Shown: positions 8,871 through 18,895 of the stretch, in pieces
How the letters are laid out: the number at the start of each line of letters is the position of its first letter
Numbering within the stretch: position 1 is the stretch's first letter
Assembly (NCBI GenBank): GCA_902580135.1
Contig: CACHJL010000004.1
Coordinates: 1-53,232 of the forward strand
DNA length: 53,232 nt
Direction of reading: 5' to 3'
Origin: an uncultured Pelagibacteraceae bacterium
Lineage (GTDB): Bacteria > Pseudomonadota > Alphaproteobacteria > Pelagibacterales > Pelagibacteraceae
Made by a program: the position numbers and the translations under genes
The notes under the pieces: model-generated
The model's input: only the letters and a program-made list of their open reading frames with translations
Told to the model about the DNA's origin: nothing
Databases searched by the model: none

Positions 8871-11024
8871 ATGGAATTTGTAAAAAAATATCCAAAATTA
8901 TTTCAATGGCTATTTTTATTGGTTGTATTTTTTGCCTTATGTTTTGCAATTGATGTTCCTGAAACATATAAATTTATAAGAGGTCAAGCAGAATTTGTTA
9001 AAGATCCAAATCAAAGCTCCTTCGTTTTTCTTGGTAAAGAAGTAAGATATTACGCTTTTGATGTTTTTTGGAGACTGCCTCCATTACTCGGATGGTTGCC
9101 TATATGGATAAATGACTCATTATTTTTCTTAATGAATGAGTGGATGCCAATTGAGTTTTGGAACGAAGACACTCAAGAATACAGAACGCGGCCTTTAGTT
9201 TTACAAATAAGTAGAAATTTAACTGCTTTTATGACGTTTCTAATAGAGCTGATTAGAGAGATTTTATTAGGTGGACTTGAAACTATTGTTGCATTTACTA
9301 GTTGGGATTGGATAGACAAAAACCCTTGGGCAGAGCTACCAGGTTTACCATGGACTATAGTTGCAGCAGGTTCATCAATACTTGCTTATAAGCTAAGTGG
9401 TAAAGGTCTAGCTTTGTTTGCCGGTTTAGTTATGGTTTACATTTCTATATTTGGTCAATGGAAGCCTTCGATGCAAACTCTTTCTTTTATACTAGTTGCA
9501 GCACCACTATCATTTATTTTTGGCTTAGGCTTAGGTGTAGCGGCATTTAAAAGTAAACGTATTGAGAAAGCTTTATATCCGATACTTTTAGTTATGCAAA
9601 CAATGCCACAATACGCGGTATTAGTTCCTGCACTTGTTCTTTTTGGAGTTGGTGATCATGCTGCAGTAATTATAACTATGGTTGTTGCTGTTCCACCAAT
9701 GATATTATTAACTATATTAGGTTTAAGAGCAATACCCCCAGAAGTTATTGAAGCAGGTAGAATGAGCGGATGTAACAACTGGCAACTAATGTTTAAAGTA
9801 TTAATTCCAACCGCACGAAGAGATATCTTAATTGGAGTAAACCAGGTCATCATGGTGTGTTTTTCTATGGCTGTTATTTCTGCATTTATAGGTGCAAAAG
9901 GTTTAGGTTTTAATTTATTACTAGCCTTAAACCAACTTAATATTGGTTTAGCCTTAGAGGCTGGATTGTGTATTAGTTTAATTGCAATTCTTTTAGACAA
10001 AATGTCTTTAGCTTGGGCAAATAAACAAACAGATTATTTTGGAAACTTAACATTCTATCAAAGAAATAAAAATATTTTATTTTTTGCTGCAACAGTAATT
10101 ATTGGAATTGTACTTGCTTATATTGGAACTTTTTTGTTCAAAGGTGATTACAATTATTTGTTTGAAGTTCCGCATAACAAAGGAATATCAACAGCTGATT
10201 TTTGGAATAAAGGAGTTGATTGGATCTTTGATACGTTTTTTGTTTACATAAAAGCATTTAATACATGGTTGATTCAAGATGTGCTTCAACCAATGAGAGC
10301 TTTATATTTAAGAATGCCCGCAGTAGCTACAATAGTTTTGGTTGTTGGAGCTGGATATTTAATTGGTGGGATTCGTTCAGCATTAGTAGTTTGTGGATTA
10401 ACATTATTTATAGCTTTAAGTCCATGGTGGGATAGAGCATTAGTGACAGCATATATGGCAACTTTTGGAGTTGTTGTATCTTGTATAATTGGATTTACAG
10501 TTGGAACTTTATGTTTTCAAAACAAACATTCTGCGAGTTTTATGCTGGGGGTTTGTGACATATTTCAAACTTTTCCTTCCTTTGTATACTTAATTCCAGT
10601 GATGATGTTGTTTGGGATAACAGATACTTCAGTTTTAATTGCTGTTATAGTTTATGCAACAATACCTGCAACAAGATATACTATTGAAGGTCTTAGAAGT
10701 GTTCCTGCGGGTTTGCATGACGCTGCAACAATGTCAGGTGTAAATAAATTCCAGAGATTGACCAAAATAGAATTTCCTTTAGCTTTTCCTCATATGATGC
10801 TTGGCTTAAATCAAACAATCGTATTCGCATTGTTTATGGTGATAATAGGAGCCTTTATTGGAACAGAAGATTTAGGACAATACATTTTAAAAGCTTTATC
10901 TGATAAAAAAGGAGCAGGTATAGGATTTACTCTTGGTATATGTGTAGCATTCATAGGTCTGATATTTGATAATTTAATTCGAACTTGGGTAGATAAAAGA
11001 AAAAAACATCTAGGCATAGATTAA
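8871..11024 (+). CDS. ABC transporter permease, double-length ProW-like (TMAO transporter permease candidate)
   Basis: 717 aa with two permease modules, each with an EAA-type motif (EVIEAGRMSGCNNWQLMFKVLIPTA and GLHDAATMSGVNKFQRLTKIEFPLA). Confidence 0.85.
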   Translation: MEFVKKYPKLFQWLFLLVVFFALCFAIDVPETYKFIRGQAEFVKDPNQSSFVFLGKEVRYYAFDVFWRLPPLLGWLPIWINDSLFFLMNEWMPIEFWNEDTQEYRTRPLVLQISRNLTAFMTFLIELIREILLGGLETIVAFTSWDWIDKNPWAELPGLPWTIVAAGSSILAYKLSGKGLALFAGLVMVYISIFGQWKPSMQTLSFILVAAPLSFIFGLGLGVAAFKSKRIEKALYPILLVMQTMPQYAVLVPALVLFGVGDHAAVIITMVVAVPPMILLTILGLRAIPPEVIEAGRMSGCNNWQLMFKVLIPTARRDILIGVNQVIMVCFSMAVISAFIGAKGLGFNLLLALNQLNIGLALEAGLCISLIAILLDKMSLAWANKQTDYFGNLTFYQRNKNILFFAATVIIGIVLAYIGTFLFKGDYNYLFEVPHNKGISTADFWNKGVDWIFDTFFVYIKAFNTWLIQDVLQPMRALYLRMPAVATIVLVVGAGYLIGGIRSALVVCGLTLFIALSPWWDRALVTAYMATFGVVVSCIIGFTVGTLCFQNKHSASFMLGVCDIFQTFPSFVYLIPVMMLFGITDTSVLIAVIVYATIPATRYTIEGLRSVPAGLHDAATMSGVNKFQRLTKIEFPLAFPHMMLGLNQTIVFALFMVIIGAFIGTEDLGQYILKALSDKKGAGIGFTLGICVAFIGLIFDNLIRTWVDKRKKHLGID

Positions 11025-11028
11025 AATT

Positions 11029-12507
11029 GTGAGAAAATTTCTCATTGCTATTGATCAAGGAACTACTTCAACTAGAGCGATTTTGTTTGATGCCAGGGGC
11101 AATATAAAATTTATATCTCAATTTGAGTTTAAACAATATTTTCCAAAAAATGGATGGGTAGAACATAATCCAAATGAAATTTGGTTAACTACATTAAAAG
11201 CATTAAAAAAAGTTATAGCAAAAGCAACTGAGCTAAAAGGAAAAATAATAAGCATAGGAATAACTAATCAGAGAGAAACTACTATTTTGTGGAACAAAAA
11301 AACAGGCAAACCAATTTATAATGCAATTGTTTGGCAAGATAGAAGAACTCAAAAATATTGTGAGGAACTTATAAAGAGAAATTATGAAAATAATTTTAGA
11401 AAAAAAACAGGTCTTTTTATTGATCCATATTTTTCAGCAACAAAAATAAAGTGGATTTTAGAAAATGTAAAAAGCTCAAAGAAGTTACTTAAATCAAACA
11501 ATTTACTATTTGGAACAGTAGATACTTTTTTAATATGGAAACTTACTAACGGGAAAAAACATTTAACCGAAGCCACTAATGCGAGTAGGACTATGTTATT
11601 TAATATTAATAGCAATAAATGGGATAAAGAAATTTTAAAAAAATTAAATATTTCAAAAAATATTTTGCCTGAAGTAAAAAATTCTGCAGACAATTTTGGA
11701 TTTACTAATAAAAAAATTATTGGACAAGAGATTCCTATATCTGCTGTTTTAGGTGATCAACAAGCTGCTGCAGTAGGCCAAGCGTGTTTTGCAAAAGGTT
11801 CAGTCAAATGTACTTATGGTACTGGAGCTTTTATTATTATGAACACTGGGTCAAAAAAAATTTATTCAAAAAATAAATTATTAACTACAATTTGCTATAG
11901 AATAAATGGAAAAAATACTTATGCATTAGAAGGTTCAATTTTTATAGCAGGTGCTGGCATTCAATGGTTAAGAGATAAATTAAAATTAATTAATAATGCA
12001 TATGAAACAGAAAAAATTGCTAAATCAAAAAAAAATAATGATAATGTTTATGTGGTTCCTGCATTTAGTGGGATGGGAGCACCTTATTGGAGACCTAATG
12101 CTAGAGGATTAATAACAGGATTAACGAGAAATAGTGATTGGAAAAATTTGGTAAGAGCTACTATTGAGTCTGTTGCGTACCAAAGTTATGATTTATTTAA
12201 TAGCATGAGAAAAGATGGATTAAAGCCTAAGTTTGTAAAAGTTGATGGAGGTATGGTAGCTAATAATTGGTTTTCTCAATTTTTATCAGACATTATAAAT
12301 TTAAATGTTATTAGACCGAAGATTCTAGAAACAACAGCCTTAGGAGTCGCTCTTTTGGCTGGGTATCAAGCTGGAGAGTTCAAATCGTTAAATGAAATTC
12401 AAATAAGGTGGAAAAAAGATAAAATTTTTTCATCTAAATTAGACAAATCAGTGAGAAATAACTTATTGAGTGGTTGGAAGTTAGCTGTCGAAAGAACTTT
12501 ATTATAA
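11029..12507 (+). CDS. glpK: Glycerol kinase
   Basis: FGGY kinase: AIDQGTTSTRAILFDARG, GITNQRETTILWNKKTGKPIYNAIVWQDRRT, GDQQAAAVGQACF; GTG start. Confidence 0.93.
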   Translation: MRKFLIAIDQGTTSTRAILFDARGNIKFISQFEFKQYFPKNGWVEHNPNEIWLTTLKALKKVIAKATELKGKIISIGITNQRETTILWNKKTGKPIYNAIVWQDRRTQKYCEELIKRNYENNFRKKTGLFIDPYFSATKIKWILENVKSSKKLLKSNNLLFGTVDTFLIWKLTNGKKHLTEATNASRTMLFNINSNKWDKEILKKLNISKNILPEVKNSADNFGFTNKKIIGQEIPISAVLGDQQAAAVGQACFAKGSVKCTYGTGAFIIMNTGSKKIYSKNKLLTTICYRINGKNTYALEGSIFIAGAGIQWLRDKLKLINNAYETEKIAKSKKNNDNVYVVPAFSGMGAPYWRPNARGLITGLTRNSDWKNLVRATIESVAYQSYDLFNSMRKDGLKPKFVKVDGGMVANNWFSQFLSDIINLNVIRPKILETTALGVALLAGYQAGEFKSLNEIQIRWKKDKIFSSKLDKSVRNNLLSGWKLAVERTLL

Positions 12508-12517
12508 TTAAAAATTA

Positions 12518-13846
12518 CTACTTCAAAAAAGTTTTCATTGAGTCATCCATAGCTGAAGCCCAAGGAGTATGATGAATAGGTGCAACTGAGCCAGTAACAG
12601 GAGATGAGAATGACTTATTCCTATATGTTGAAATATCTTCAACTTTGTGATGTTCCCATTCTTTGAAATGTTTACGAATTAATTCAAAATCTATTTTTGG
12701 ATAATCTGACATTTCGTGCAGTTCTTTTGTATATTCAGTTTGAAAATCAATCATCTGATCCGGATTTTCTAACTTTTCTTCTATTGAAACCCACTTATTA
12801 ATATCTTTTTCAATCTCATTATCATTTGGAATTTGAATTTTACCCATTATTACATCTCTTGCATACCAAGCTTGGCAGTCAAACATATTAAATGTGTGGA
12901 ACTGATCTTGCATCCCAAGATATATAAGTTTGTGATTATCTTGCCATACAACACCTTTGTATAGTTTGGGCGGATACAATCTATTTCCAGTTTTTAGATT
13001 TAAATTCTCTTCTAAAAACGGAAAGTGGTGAAGGTAACCTGTACATAAAATTACAACATCAGCTTCTTGTTCAGTTTTATCTTTAAATATTGCTTTTTTA
13101 CCTTCAAGCCGATCAAGGTAATAAACTTCTTTCATACCATTTGGCCATTTGAAACCCATAGGATTGTGCCTGTATCCTATTGTTACACTTTTAGCTCCAT
13201 ACTTATTGCATTGCAGAGCCACATCCTCGGCAGAATAACTACTACCTAAAACTATAACATTTTTATCTCTAAATTCTTCAGCATCTCTAAAATCATGTGA
13301 GTGCATAATTCTTCCAGGAAATGAGTCCATTCCTTTATACTGAGGTATAAATGGAACAGAAAAATGTCCGGTTGAAACTATTACATAGTCAAAATTATCT
13401 TTTAAATTTTCACTACTAGTTTTATTTTGATAGCTAACTTCAAATTTATCAGAATTATAAATAACATTTGTTACTTTGGTGTTAAATTTTATTTTATCTT
13501 TCAAATTTCCCTTGCTAACTCTACCAATTATATAATCATGCAAAACTTCTCTTGGAGGAAATGAAGGAATAGGTTTACCAAAATGTTCATCAAAAGAGTA
13601 ATCTGCAAATTCTAAACATTCTTTTGGTCCATTCGACCAAAGATATCTATACATGCTATTAGGAACAGGGTCTCCATATTGATCAGAGCCTGTTCTCCAA
13701 CTATAATTCCAAAGACCACCCCAATCTTCTTGTTTTTCAAAACATACAATTTCTGGAATTTTTTCACCTTTTTTTTCAGCCTGCTCAAAAGCTCTCAGCA
13801 TCGAAAGTCCACAAGGACCCGTTCCTATAATTGCTACTTTTGTCAT
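12518..13846 (-). CDS. tmm: Trimethylamine monooxygenase (flavin-containing monooxygenase)
   Basis: GTGPCGLSMLRAF FAD motif, FPGRIMHSHDFRD FMO fingerprint, VLGSSYSAEDVALQ NADPH motif; MQDQFHTFNMFDCQAWYARD segment and TMAO gene context fit Tmm. Confidence 0.85.
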   Translation of the reverse strand: MTKVAIIGTGPCGLSMLRAFEQAEKKGEKIPEIVCFEKQEDWGGLWNYSWRTGSDQYGDPVPNSMYRYLWSNGPKECLEFADYSFDEHFGKPIPSFPPREVLHDYIIGRVSKGNLKDKIKFNTKVTNVIYNSDKFEVSYQNKTSSENLKDNFDYVIVSTGHFSVPFIPQYKGMDSFPGRIMHSHDFRDAEEFRDKNVIVLGSSYSAEDVALQCNKYGAKSVTIGYRHNPMGFKWPNGMKEVYYLDRLEGKKAIFKDKTEQEADVVILCTGYLHHFPFLEENLNLKTGNRLYPPKLYKGVVWQDNHKLIYLGMQDQFHTFNMFDCQAWYARDVIMGKIQIPNDNEIEKDINKWVSIEEKLENPDQMIDFQTEYTKELHEMSDYPKIDFELIRKHFKEWEHHKVEDISTYRNKSFSSPVTGSVAPIHHTPWASAMDDSMKTFLK

Positions 13847-13953
13847 TTAACTATAACCCTTTATAAATAAATTTATAAACTCATTCTAATAATAAAAAAT
13901 ATAAAATTAAAACTATTTTTTAGATTGAAATTAATTGTTATTGGATATCTACT

Positions 13954-14172
13954 TTGATTAATTGGTTTATGAAAAAAAATATAAAATTTATAATATTTAT
14001 TATTCTCGCTATAATTGCACTGTACCTTACTAGAGTTAATTATGGAGATCACAGTAAAAGTAAATCAATTTCAGCATGTATTATAGCTCAAAAAAATAAA
14101 TCATCAAATATGACTAGAGCAGAAGCTGAAAAATATTGCAAAGATGAGATAAATAAAAAAATTAATAAATAA
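13954..14172 (+). CDS. Small membrane-anchored hypothetical protein
   Basis: 72 aa (or shorter from internal ATG 13969): one TM helix plus short hydrophilic tail. Confidence 0.45.
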   Translation: MINWFMKKNIKFIIFIILAIIALYLTRVNYGDHSKSKSISACIIAQKNKSSNMTRAEAEKYCKDEINKKINK

Positions 14173-14188
14173 AAAAGCTATTATTAAA

Positions 14189-15016
14189 ATGTATAATTTG
14201 TCTCAAGATCAAGTAAGTCAATATAACGAAGATGGTTTTATCGCACCTATAAATGTTTTGTCTGAAAATGAAGCTGGTGAAGTTAGAGAAGAGATAGAAC
14301 GCATAGAAAAAGATTGGCCAGATGAACTTTCAGGATTAGGAAGAAATTATGTTCATCTTATTTCTCCGGTTTTTGATAAAATTCCGCATAACTCAAAAAT
14401 ATTAGATGCAGTAGAGAGCATTATCGGAAAAGACATACTTGTTTGTGGAACTACACTATTTATTAAAAATCCAGATAAAAAAGGTTTTGTTAGTTTTCAT
14501 CAAGATGCAAAATATATAGGATTAGAACCTTATAACTGGGTTACGGGTTGGTTAGCCGTAACCGATGCCAATGAAGAAAATGGATGTATGAGAATGTGGA
14601 AAGGATCTCATAAAGAAGATTTACAATTTCATAATCAAAAATTTAATGAAAACAATCTTTTAACAAGAGGTCAAACAGTAGAAAATGTTCCAATTGAAAA
14701 AACATCTCCTGTTATATTAAAAGCAGGTCAATTATCGCTTCATCATCCAAAGATTATCCATGGCTCTGGACTTAATAGAAGTAAAGAGCGACGTATTGGT
14801 TTTGCTATACAAAGTTATATTGGATGCAATGTAGATCAAGTTTTGGGTAAAATGTATGTGCAACTAGCTAGAGGAAAAGATACTTTTAATTATCATCAAC
14901 ATGTCAAAAGACCCTCTGGATTAATGAACAATATTGATGTTGCATCTAGAAAAAAAGCAAATGAAGAATTGTCAAAAATATTTTATAGTGGATCTAAAAA
15001 AATAGGAAAATTTTAA
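14189..15016 (+). CDS. Phytanoyl-CoA dioxygenase (PhyH) family protein
   Basis: Fe(II)/2OG HxD..H pattern (FHQDAKYIG ... LHHPKIIHGSGLNRSKERRIGF). Confidence 0.85.
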   Translation: MYNLSQDQVSQYNEDGFIAPINVLSENEAGEVREEIERIEKDWPDELSGLGRNYVHLISPVFDKIPHNSKILDAVESIIGKDILVCGTTLFIKNPDKKGFVSFHQDAKYIGLEPYNWVTGWLAVTDANEENGCMRMWKGSHKEDLQFHNQKFNENNLLTRGQTVENVPIEKTSPVILKAGQLSLHHPKIIHGSGLNRSKERRIGFAIQSYIGCNVDQVLGKMYVQLARGKDTFNYHQHVKRPSGLMNNIDVASRKKANEELSKIFYSGSKKIGKF

Positions 15017-15017
15017 A

Positions 15018-15287
15018 ATGACCTTAATGAATGAGAAGCTTAAATTGTTAAGTTGCAGTGAGTTTAGGATTTTTCTTAAAAAATTAATTGATGATAAAAT
15101 TGAAAAGGAGTGGACAGCTGATTTTATAGATAATTTGAATTTAATAATGATACCAAGGATGACAATCAAAAGAAGATATGAAAATAAAGGAATTGATTTA
15201 ATAAAATTAATTAATGACTCAAGTTATTACAATAAAGTAAAAAAAAATATTAATTCTAGAGGGAGTTTAGAATTTAAAGATAAGTAA
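15018..15287 (+). CDS. Hypothetical protein
   Basis: 89 aa ORF starting 1 nt after the PhyH stop; no family recognised. Confidence 0.45.
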   Translation: MTLMNEKLKLLSCSEFRIFLKKLIDDKIEKEWTADFIDNLNLIMIPRMTIKRRYENKGIDLIKLINDSSYYNKVKKNINSRGSLEFKDK

Positions 15288-15290
15288 AAT

Positions 15291-15710
15291 TTAAGATAAA
15301 TAAATTTTATCTGACAATCCGTAGACAAGGACCGAACTTAATATTAAAAAAACTATTGGAGCAATTATTCCTTCATTCGAAGTTTTTTCATTTATACCAG
15401 TTTTATCAATTTTAATTGAGTAGAAATTGGTTAAAAAAACACAAGCATGTATAATCACCAATAGATTAAAAAACGCCCAAGTTCCTTCAACACCGTTAGG
15501 TCTTACAAACATAATGTAAAGAGCCATTATTACCCAGCCAATCATTAGTGCTCCGACAAATCTAACAATAATTGCTGCGCTATGATCTATATCAAATTTA
15601 TCCATAAATGATTTGGTTCCAACAATTGTTTGAAAACAATAAACTGCTATTCCTATAAAATGTGCAAGAAATATTATTAAATAAAATATTCCGTTAAATT
15701 TTTCGATCAC
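15291..15710 (-). CDS. Hypothetical membrane protein (about 4 TM)
   Basis: Hydrophobic segments across 139 aa; fits tightly between neighbours. Confidence 0.6.
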   Translation of the reverse strand: MIEKFNGIFYLIIFLAHFIGIAVYCFQTIVGTKSFMDKFDIDHSAAIIVRFVGALMIGWVIMALYIMFVRPNGVEGTWAFFNLLVIIHACVFLTNFYSIKIDKTGINEKTSNEGIIAPIVFLILSSVLVYGLSDKIYLS

Positions 15711-15719
15711 AATTTAATT

Positions 15720-16802
15720 TTATAAGATTCTTTTATAGCTTTCAATGATCTTATCCCAATGAAAATTTTGGGAATACAATTTTGCTGCTTTTCCATACTC
15801 TAAATGCTTATTATTTTTAAATATTAGATCTATATGAGAATAAATATCATCTAAATTATTTCCATCACAAATAAGTCCAGTTTTTTCGTGAATAATTGCA
15901 TCGGAAGCTCCACCATCTTTTCCACCTATAGATGGAATCCCATATTGTGCCGCTTCAATAAAAGCAATACCAAAACCTTCTACAGAACTATTATGTATTA
16001 TTGATGGCATTATAAAAATGTTTGATTTTGCAACCAAAGCATTTTTTAAATCATTTGGAACATCTTTTAAAAAAATCACATGATTTTCTAATTTAAGCTC
16101 TATTACCAACTTTTTTAAATTTTCTTCTTCATCTCCATATCCAATGCAAGTGTAAATAATATCAGGATAAATTTCTTTAAGATTTCTAACTGCCATTATT
16201 ACTTTTTGGTGGTTTTTTCTTTTATCAAATCTTGAAACTGTAATGAGTTTATATTTTTTTCCTTTTAATATTTCATCAGCTTTAATGAGATCATTTTTAG
16301 GAATTTTTGAAACTGGATCTACACCAGGATTAATTACTTCTATTCTGCTTTCTTCTACCCCGATCTCTATTGCTAAATTTTTAGTAAATTTAGAATTTGC
16401 AATAACATGGTCTACATTATTTAAAACTTCTAGAATTTTTTTATTAATTCTTGATCCTTTTTTATGATTAATTTCTTTTGAATGAATTAAACATATTTTC
16501 TTTTTTTTTGATTTGATTAATTCCAAACTTTTCCAGTGATCTGAAATTATACATTTAACTTTTTGATTTTGATTTAAATATTCGTTTACCAAATGTGGTT
16601 TTCTATATTTTCTTAATATTTTAATACCTTTTACTCTTTCAATCGAAAACGAAACTTTTTTATCAAACACTTCATGATTTTCGCTGTAGTCAGCAAATAC
16701 TTTTATCAAGTCAATTTTAGCAAGAGATTTTGCAAGACCCCACATTAGATTCTGCATTCCTCCCACTTCAGGAGGAAATGTTCTTGTAACAATTAAAAAC
16801 AT
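15720..16802 (-). CDS. Glycosyltransferase, GT4 family
   Basis: RTFPPEVGGMQNLMWGLAKSL N-terminus; EGFGIAFIEAAQYGIPSIGGKDGGASDAI C-terminal GT4 motif. Confidence 0.88.
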   Translation of the reverse strand: MFLIVTRTFPPEVGGMQNLMWGLAKSLAKIDLIKVFADYSENHEVFDKKVSFSIERVKGIKILRKYRKPHLVNEYLNQNQKVKCIISDHWKSLELIKSKKKKICLIHSKEINHKKGSRINKKILEVLNNVDHVIANSKFTKNLAIEIGVEESRIEVINPGVDPVSKIPKNDLIKADEILKGKKYKLITVSRFDKRKNHQKVIMAVRNLKEIYPDIIYTCIGYGDEEENLKKLVIELKLENHVIFLKDVPNDLKNALVAKSNIFIMPSIIHNSSVEGFGIAFIEAAQYGIPSIGGKDGGASDAIIHEKTGLICDGNNLDDIYSHIDLIFKNNKHLEYGKAAKLYSQNFHWDKIIESYKRIL

Positions 16803-17359
16803 TAGTTTTTAATCCATTTTATATTACAACCCATACTCGGTATTTGTTCTTTTGGACCTACACCAGTTTTAGCTATCATTTTCATTGCCTTTAATAAATC
16901 GCTATCTCCACCTTGAACAGGTTTTAAATCTTTTAACTCCCTTATTCTTCCTCGGTATTGAAGTTCTAGATTATTATTATAACCAAAAAAATCTGGCGTA
17001 CATACAGCATTATATTTTTTTGCAATTTCTTGTTTCTCATCAAAAATATAAGGAAAACCAAACTTATTATTATTAGAAAACTCAATCATTTTTTCAAATG
17101 AATCTTCTGGATAATTTACAGTGTCATTTGACATAATCGCTACAGATTTAATTCCGTCTTTTTCTAAATGTTTGCAATCTGAAACTATCTCTTCGATTAC
17201 AGCCTTAACATAAGGACAGTGATTGCAGATAAACATAATTAAAGTTCCCTTTTCACCATTAATGTCATTTAAAGAAATTATTTTATGATCTGTTGATTTT
17301 AGTTCAAAGTGATCTGCTTTTTTCCCAAAATCACATATTGGAGTTTTTGTAAGCGACAT
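16802..17359 (-). CDS. Thioredoxin-family (redoxin/AhpC-TSA-like) protein
   Basis: LIMFICNHCPYVKAVIEEI (CNHC motif) and CTPDFFGYN. Confidence 0.8.
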   Translation of the reverse strand: MSLTKTPICDFGKKADHFELKSTDHKIISLNDINGEKGTLIMFICNHCPYVKAVIEEIVSDCKHLEKDGIKSVAIMSNDTVNYPEDSFEKMIEFSNNNKFGFPYIFDEKQEIAKKYNAVCTPDFFGYNNNLELQYRGRIRELKDLKPVQGGDSDLLKAMKMIAKTGVGPKEQIPSMGCNIKWIKN

Positions 17360-17379
17360 GATAAAAGAATATATAAATT

Positions 17380-17892
17380 ATGTTTTACGATTTGGAAAAT
17401 AAAAAACCAAAAAACTCTGGCGAAAATTGGGTAGCACCTAATGCTACAGTTATTGGCGATGTTACTTTGGAAAAAAATACAAGTATTTGGTTTAATGCGA
17501 CATTAAGAGGAGACATAGAAAATATACATATAGGAGAAGGATCAAATGTACAGGATGGTAGTGTTCTACATACTGACCCAGGGTACCCTTTAAAGGTTGG
17601 ACGAAATGTTACTATCGGACATTTAGTTATGCTTCATGGATGCACCATAGGAGATAATAGTTTAATTGGAATTGGAGCTGTTATTCTTAACAATACAAAA
17701 ATCGGAAAGAATTGCATCATCGGAGCAAAAGCCTTAATAACTGAAAATAAAGATATTCCAGATAACTCTCTAGTTGTAGGATCCCCTGGTAAAGTTATTA
17801 GAAAACTTACAGAAGATGAGATTGCAGCTGTTCATAAAAATGCAGTTCGTTACCAAGAAAACTGGAAAAAATACTCAAAATCTTTAAAATAA
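17380..17892 (+). CDS. Gamma-carbonic anhydrase family protein (left-handed beta helix)
   Basis: Hexapeptide repeats; NVQDGSVLHTD, GHLVMLHGCTIGDNSLIGIGAVI. Confidence 0.9.
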   Translation: MFYDLENKKPKNSGENWVAPNATVIGDVTLEKNTSIWFNATLRGDIENIHIGEGSNVQDGSVLHTDPGYPLKVGRNVTIGHLVMLHGCTIGDNSLIGIGAVILNNTKIGKNCIIGAKALITENKDIPDNSLVVGSPGKVIRKLTEDEIAAVHKNAVRYQENWKKYSKSLK

Positions 17893-17896
17893 AAAA

Positions 17897-18895
17897 ATGA
17901 AAAAAGTTATACTAACATTTTCATTTTTAACTATTTTAATTTCAAACGTCTATGCTGACAAATGTTATGATAGCGATACAACACCAGTTATTTTAGATAG
18001 CGATAAAAAACCTGGTAGATTTTTTGAAGATCAGCCAGATGTTAACGATGATTTTCAAATTCATATTGTTTATACCTTATTAAAAGACTCTAAAGATAAA
18101 GAAGGGGATATCAACGGAAAGTTGGAAAAATGGATTGAAACTGCAGATAAATGGATTTTAAAAACTACAGCAAAAGCAAACAAGGAATCAAATTTTAATA
18201 ATGGAGAAGGTCAGAAGTTAAAATGGGATAGACGTAAAGACGGAAAGTTAGATATTACATTTCTTAGATTAAACAGAACTAAGAAAGACATGAAAAAGTC
18301 TAAGTGGGGTAGTTGTGGAAATGTATTTGGAAGATCTATAGCTAATAATGGCATGAACAATCCTAAGAAAATTTATTTTAACTTTGGAGATTATACTCAT
18401 AAAGATTGGCCATTTTCTGGTGGGTTTCCAATATTTAGTGTATTTTCTAAACATCAAAAAAAATGGCCACTTAATAATAAAGAGGTCGGATATTTTATAT
18501 TGCACGAGGTATTGCATGCTATGGGAGGAATTTTTACATGTTCACCAAATTTTTTTGAAGGACATAACACAAAAAATAATAAAAGCAGTGGTGATATGAT
18601 GTCAAGACATGTTGGTGAAGGAGGTAGAAAGCTAGATCCAAAAAATGATGATTATTGGGGGCACAAAAATAAAACTTGCCCAGACATGCAAGACAGCGTT
18701 TACTTTACACCTACATCAGACACTCCTTTTGATCCTTTTGAAGTTACTTGCTTGCCAAAGGATAAATGGAAATTTACCAAACATGATTACCAAAATATTG
18801 AAGATAGAAGAGGAAAAGGTGGACAGTGTTTTTACGCTCGAGGAGATGTTAATGTACCTTGGAAAAATGAACTTGGTATATTTGAAAGAAATTAA
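17897..18895 (+). CDS. Secreted HExxH-motif protein, paralog 1 (putative zinc metallopeptidase-like)
   Basis: Signal peptide; HEVLHAMGG at 18503-18529; shares KPGRFFEDQPDV.DD.QIH, DINGK.E, RKDGKLD.TF.RL and YFTPTSDTPFDPFEVTC with the next ORF. Confidence 0.75.
   Translation: MKKVILTFSFLTILISNVYADKCYDSDTTPVILDSDKKPGRFFEDQPDVNDDFQIHIVYTLLKDSKDKEGDINGKLEKWIETADKWILKTTAKANKESNFNNGEGQKLKWDRRKDGKLDITFLRLNRTKKDMKKSKWGSCGNVFGRSIANNGMNNPKKIYFNFGDYTHKDWPFSGGFPIFSVFSKHQKKWPLNNKEVGYFILHEVLHAMGGIFTCSPNFFEGHNTKNNKSSGDMMSRHVGEGGRKLDPKNDDYWGHKNKTCPDMQDSVYFTPTSDTPFDPFEVTCLPKDKWKFTKHDYQNIEDRRGKGGQCFYARGDVNVPWKNELGIFERN

Noticed and set aside
11382-11693. 103-aa antisense ORF in glpK
   Set aside because: Composition-driven shadow of a clear FGGY kinase gene.
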